A DNA stretch of 37,214 nucleotides from positions 1 to 37,214 of the forward strand of contig JANNXV010000302.1 of NCBI GenBank assembly GCA_031409815.1, written 5' to 3'. The position numbers and the translations under genes were made by a program. The notes beneath the pieces were generated by a model that was not told the origin of the DNA, did no database searches, and worked only from the letters and a program-made list of their open reading frames with translations. This document shows, piece after piece, positions 34,475-37,214 of the stretch. The DNA comes from JANLUX01 sp031409815. Its GTDB lineage: Bacteria; Bacteroidota; Bacteroidia; AKYH767-A; OLB10. Positions within the stretch are counted from its first letter, which is position 1. Each line of letters starts with the position of its first letter.

Positions 34475-37158
34475 ATGAAAAAAAATCTCTACTTAATTGT
34501 TGTGGCCTTATCTTTAAGTTTTAATGCTTCTGCAAATTCAGATCAATTGTTTCAACAGCCGGTTGCTCAGTTGCAGGAACAGCTTCTGCAAGTAAGGACA
34601 GTATTTGCGATAACGATAGCACAACATTATTATTAACTGGTTATGTTGGCGCTATTCAATGGCAAAGCTATAATGGCACTAGTTGGGTAAACGAAACCGG
34701 AGTTGGATTTAACACACCAAACTATGCTGTAGGCCTAATTACCACAACAAATTTCAGAGCCGTTGTTCAAGGAATTGGATGCCCTGCCGACACCTCCAAT
34801 ATATTTTCAATTGTGGTAGGTTTTCCTGCTCCTACAACTACCGGTGCTACAAGATGTGGATTTGGTCCGGTTACAATGTCGGCTTCAGGAGTCGGAACCA
34901 TCAAATGGTTTGATTCTTCTTCTGGAGGAAACTTGCTAGCAACCGGAAATTCATTCACTCCCACTGTTGCGTCTACCACTACATTCTATGCAGCAGCGGT
35001 TTCAAATGGTGGCGGTTCTGGCACTACTCCCTTGCCCCCTGAAACAAATACTTTTGCAAGTAATGCAAGAGGATATTGGTTTACTGCCCCTTCTAATTTT
35101 ACTTTAACAGGATTATACGTGCTAAATCCAGCAAATGGATCTACTCAAAACATAGCAGTTGTCAGGTTTAACCCAGCAGTGCCACCTCCAGTTTTTTCTG
35201 CAACCACTAACGCCTTTACTACTTTGTTTTTAACACAAAACAATACCACTACCGGCCCGATTACTGTTAATATACCAATTAATGCCGGTGATGTTATTGG
35301 TGTTTTAGGCACTAGAGATTTTACAGATGTAAATTCATATACTACTGGCACTGCTACAACAACTATTAATGGACAACCTGTAACATTAACGCGTATGGGA
35401 ATGCAATTTCCATTAGCAACTTTAGCTCCTCAAGATTTGTGGACCGAAGTTGGTGGAAGTATCTCAAGAGTGGAGATGACTTATGAAGTTGGATGCGAAA
35501 GCCCTAGAACAGCTTCTATTGCAACAGTAACCTTTGCCGACCCTGTAACAACAACAGCATTGCCTCCGGCTTTGTGTCAGGGGAATGCTAGTTTGATAAC
35601 TGCCACCAGTAATAATGCTAATTATAATTACACCTGGAGTCCTGCAACAGGGTTGAGCAGCACTACTGGCGCTTCTGTTACTGCTTCTCCGTCTGCACCT
35701 ACTACTTATATTGTAATTGGTGATGATGGCACCTGTGCTAATGTGGATACTGTTTTTATGGATGTGGGTCCTGCTTCTAATTCCGGCACTGCTACCGAGT
35801 CGGTTGATACCATTTGCTCCGGCAATAGTGCTATTTTAAATGTGGCTGGCACTGTGGGTAATATTCAATGGCAGGGTAACACCGGTGCTGGTTGGGTTAA
35901 CGAAACCGGAACCGGCAATACAGCTGCTACTTATATTGTTTCTCCAACACTCAATACACTTTATCGCGCTGTGGTAACCAGTGGTGGTTGCGATCCTGAT
36001 ACTTCTTTGGTGCTTCCTGTTGCTGTTCTTAACGTTGCAAGCCCTACAGTTAACGACACTACTATTTGCGCCAACAGCACAGTTACTCTTACTGCAACTG
36101 GTGCCGGTGCAATTGCTTGGTATAATTCGCCTTTAGGAGGACCTATTGTATCTAGTGGCAATACCCTTACGGCTAACGTTATTGGCGACACTACCTTTTA
36201 CGCTGCCGAAAAAGGGGGGTCTTCTCTTCAGGTGGGACCATTAAACAACAGCATTGGCAACTCGGCTCAATCTGCTAACGATGGCTATGGATTGGGTTTT
36301 AATGTGACTAGATTATGCGTGTTGGAAAAAGTTTATGTGTATCCTACTCAAAGCGGAACCCTTACTGTTAATTTACGGAATGTGCAAGGTGGCACCATCC
36401 TCAAAACCCGCACCCTTGCTATTACTGCATCCGCCTCCAAAACTCCTGTTGCTTTGGGGTGGACTTTAAATCCGGGTACTAACTTCCGACTGGAAATTGC
36501 TACGGGTAGTGTGCCCCTCAAATATAATTACAGCGGAACTATTTCTTACCCTTATACCACCAGCAACGGTCCATTATCTATCACTGGGTTTTTAAATCCC
36601 TTTTTAAGCACCACTACACAGTATTTTTATTTTTATGACTGGGATGTGTTTGAAGGTTGCTATAGTTCTTTAGTGCCTTTGAATGTTACCACCACGCCTG
36701 CTCAACCGGTAATTTCTCAATCGGGTGCTTTACTTACTTCTTCTGCTTCAAGCGGCAATCAGTGGTATCTAAATGGTAGCATTATTACTGGTGCTACTTC
36801 GCAAACTTATTTAGCTAATCAAACAGGTTTGTATTCAGTGCACGTTACAATTGGCTCTTGCACTGCCATTGGCTCCTTAAATGTTACCTTTATTGGTATT
36901 GACGAATTGAAAGGCTCAGGCATTGCTGTTTACCCGAATCCAGTAGCTGATTTACTGACTATTGACTTTGACAAATCAGCAAAAAATAATTTTGACCTGC
37001 GCTTGATAAACGCCTCAGGTGCTGTGGTTTTTCAAGAAAACCAAATCAATAATGTGTCGCATTTTACTATCGACACTAAATCATTCGCTGCTGGTTTATA
37101 CTTACTCGAATTAAAAAACAACGATAACATTTACAGAAAAACGTTGGTCAAAAATTAA
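34475..37158 (+). CDS. Ig-repeat surface protein with T9SS sorting domain; 5' part frameshifted
   Basis: The ATG at 34475 opens a signal peptide (MKKNLYLIVVALSLSFNASA) whose frame stops at 34622. The coding frame that continues to 37158 is open from 34525 and has no good start of its own; the GTG at 34813 lies inside it. Joining the two by one missing base at about 34540-34555 restores a protein of about 890 residues: signal, Ig-like segment (IQWQSYNGTSWVNETG), Ig_7-like segments (TIKWFDSSSGGNLLATGNSFTP; AIAWYNSPLGGPIVSSGNTL), a second copy of the IQWQ...WVNETG unit, a jelly-roll-like region, and a T9SS type A sorting domain (IAVYPNPVADLLTIDF ... AAGLYLLELKNNDNIYRKTLVKN). It is probably a surface adhesin. 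The shift could be a sequencing error, a pseudogene mutation or phase variation. Confidence 0.75.
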
Positions 37159-37177
37159 GTCTGAATATTTGAATTTG

Positions 37178-37213
37178 AAAATCCGGAAGAACTTAGGTTC
37201 TTCCGGATTTTTT
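37178..37213 (+). terminator. Rho-independent terminator of the T9SS surface protein gene
   Basis: AAATCCGGAAGAAC-TTAG-GTTCTTCCGGATTT, a 14-bp perfect stem with a 4-nt loop and a T run to the window end, 20 bp after the stop at 37158. It is the clearest intrinsic terminator in the window. Confidence 0.95.
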
Positions 37214-37214
37214 T

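Noticed and set aside
34813..37158. Independent gene starting at the GTG at 34813
   Set aside because: The same frame is open and clearly homologous upstream to 34525 (an Ig-like repeat starts there), so 34813 is internal to a frameshifted longer gene.

Overview
The window looks like chromosomal DNA of an AT-rich member of the Bacteroidota, probably a Chitinophagales/Saprospiria/Sphingobacteriia-type heterotroph (the class is an inference). Three things support this. Several proteins have the loose lipoprotein signals of the phylum. Two large surface proteins end in a type IX secretion (T9SS) sorting domain. Several genes are preceded by the Bacteroidota -7 promoter element TAnnTTTG rather than an E. 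coli-like promoter and Shine-Dalgarno sequence. I see no rRNA, tRNA, CRISPR array or prophage.

Layout. Positions 1-6.7 kb hold the 3' part of aroC (chorismate synthase), a divergent pair of exported peptidases (DUF885 metallopeptidase and prolyl oligopeptidase), a DUF5011-type lipoprotein and a GNAT acetyltransferase. Positions 6.7-9.1 kb hold an exported TPR protein. Positions 9.08-10.07 kb hold a compact REP/RAYT island. It has an intact REP-associated tyrosine transposase gene between two opposed REP hairpins, directly followed by a second REP-bounded unit in which only the two ends of a RAYT copy survive. Positions 10.1-15.1 kb encode envelope proteins: an AsmA-like protein, a BBP2-type porin and an SPFH/band 7 protein. 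Positions 15.2-18.9 kb encode a very large M36 (fungalysin) metallopeptidase on the minus strand.

Positions 19.2-21.2 kb form a redox/sulfur-type cluster: a DUF2892 membrane protein, a second small membrane protein, a thioredoxin, and a lipoprotein fusing rhodanese to thioredoxin. Its first gene has a CRP-like palindrome about 41.5 bp before the predicted transcription start, the geometry of a class II activator site. Positions 21.26-21.6 kb carry the decayed, internally deleted remains of a CBM9-like/DUF5916 gene. Then come an Omp28-like lipoprotein with a strong terminator, an orphan exported protein, an SdpI-like protein, a DUF4412 protein and an acyltransferase-3 membrane protein. Positions 26.6-29.4 kb encode a kelch/Ig-like T9SS surface protein.

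Positions 29.6-33.4 kb hold a divergent cyanophycin module, cphB (cyanophycinase) and cphA (cyanophycin synthetase), sharing a 250-bp regulatory region. The two enzymes would together give a nitrogen/carbon store of Asp-Arg polymer with its own first mobilisation step. The window ends with a DinB/DUF1572 protein, a VOC protein, and an Ig-repeat T9SS surface protein whose signal-peptide segment is out of frame with the rest, followed by a strong terminator.

The items most worth attention are the two-unit REP/RAYT island, the CRP-like class II promoter of the thioredoxin/rhodanese cluster, the divergent cph module with a palindrome in its intergenic region, the DUF5916 relic, and the frameshifted terminal gene.
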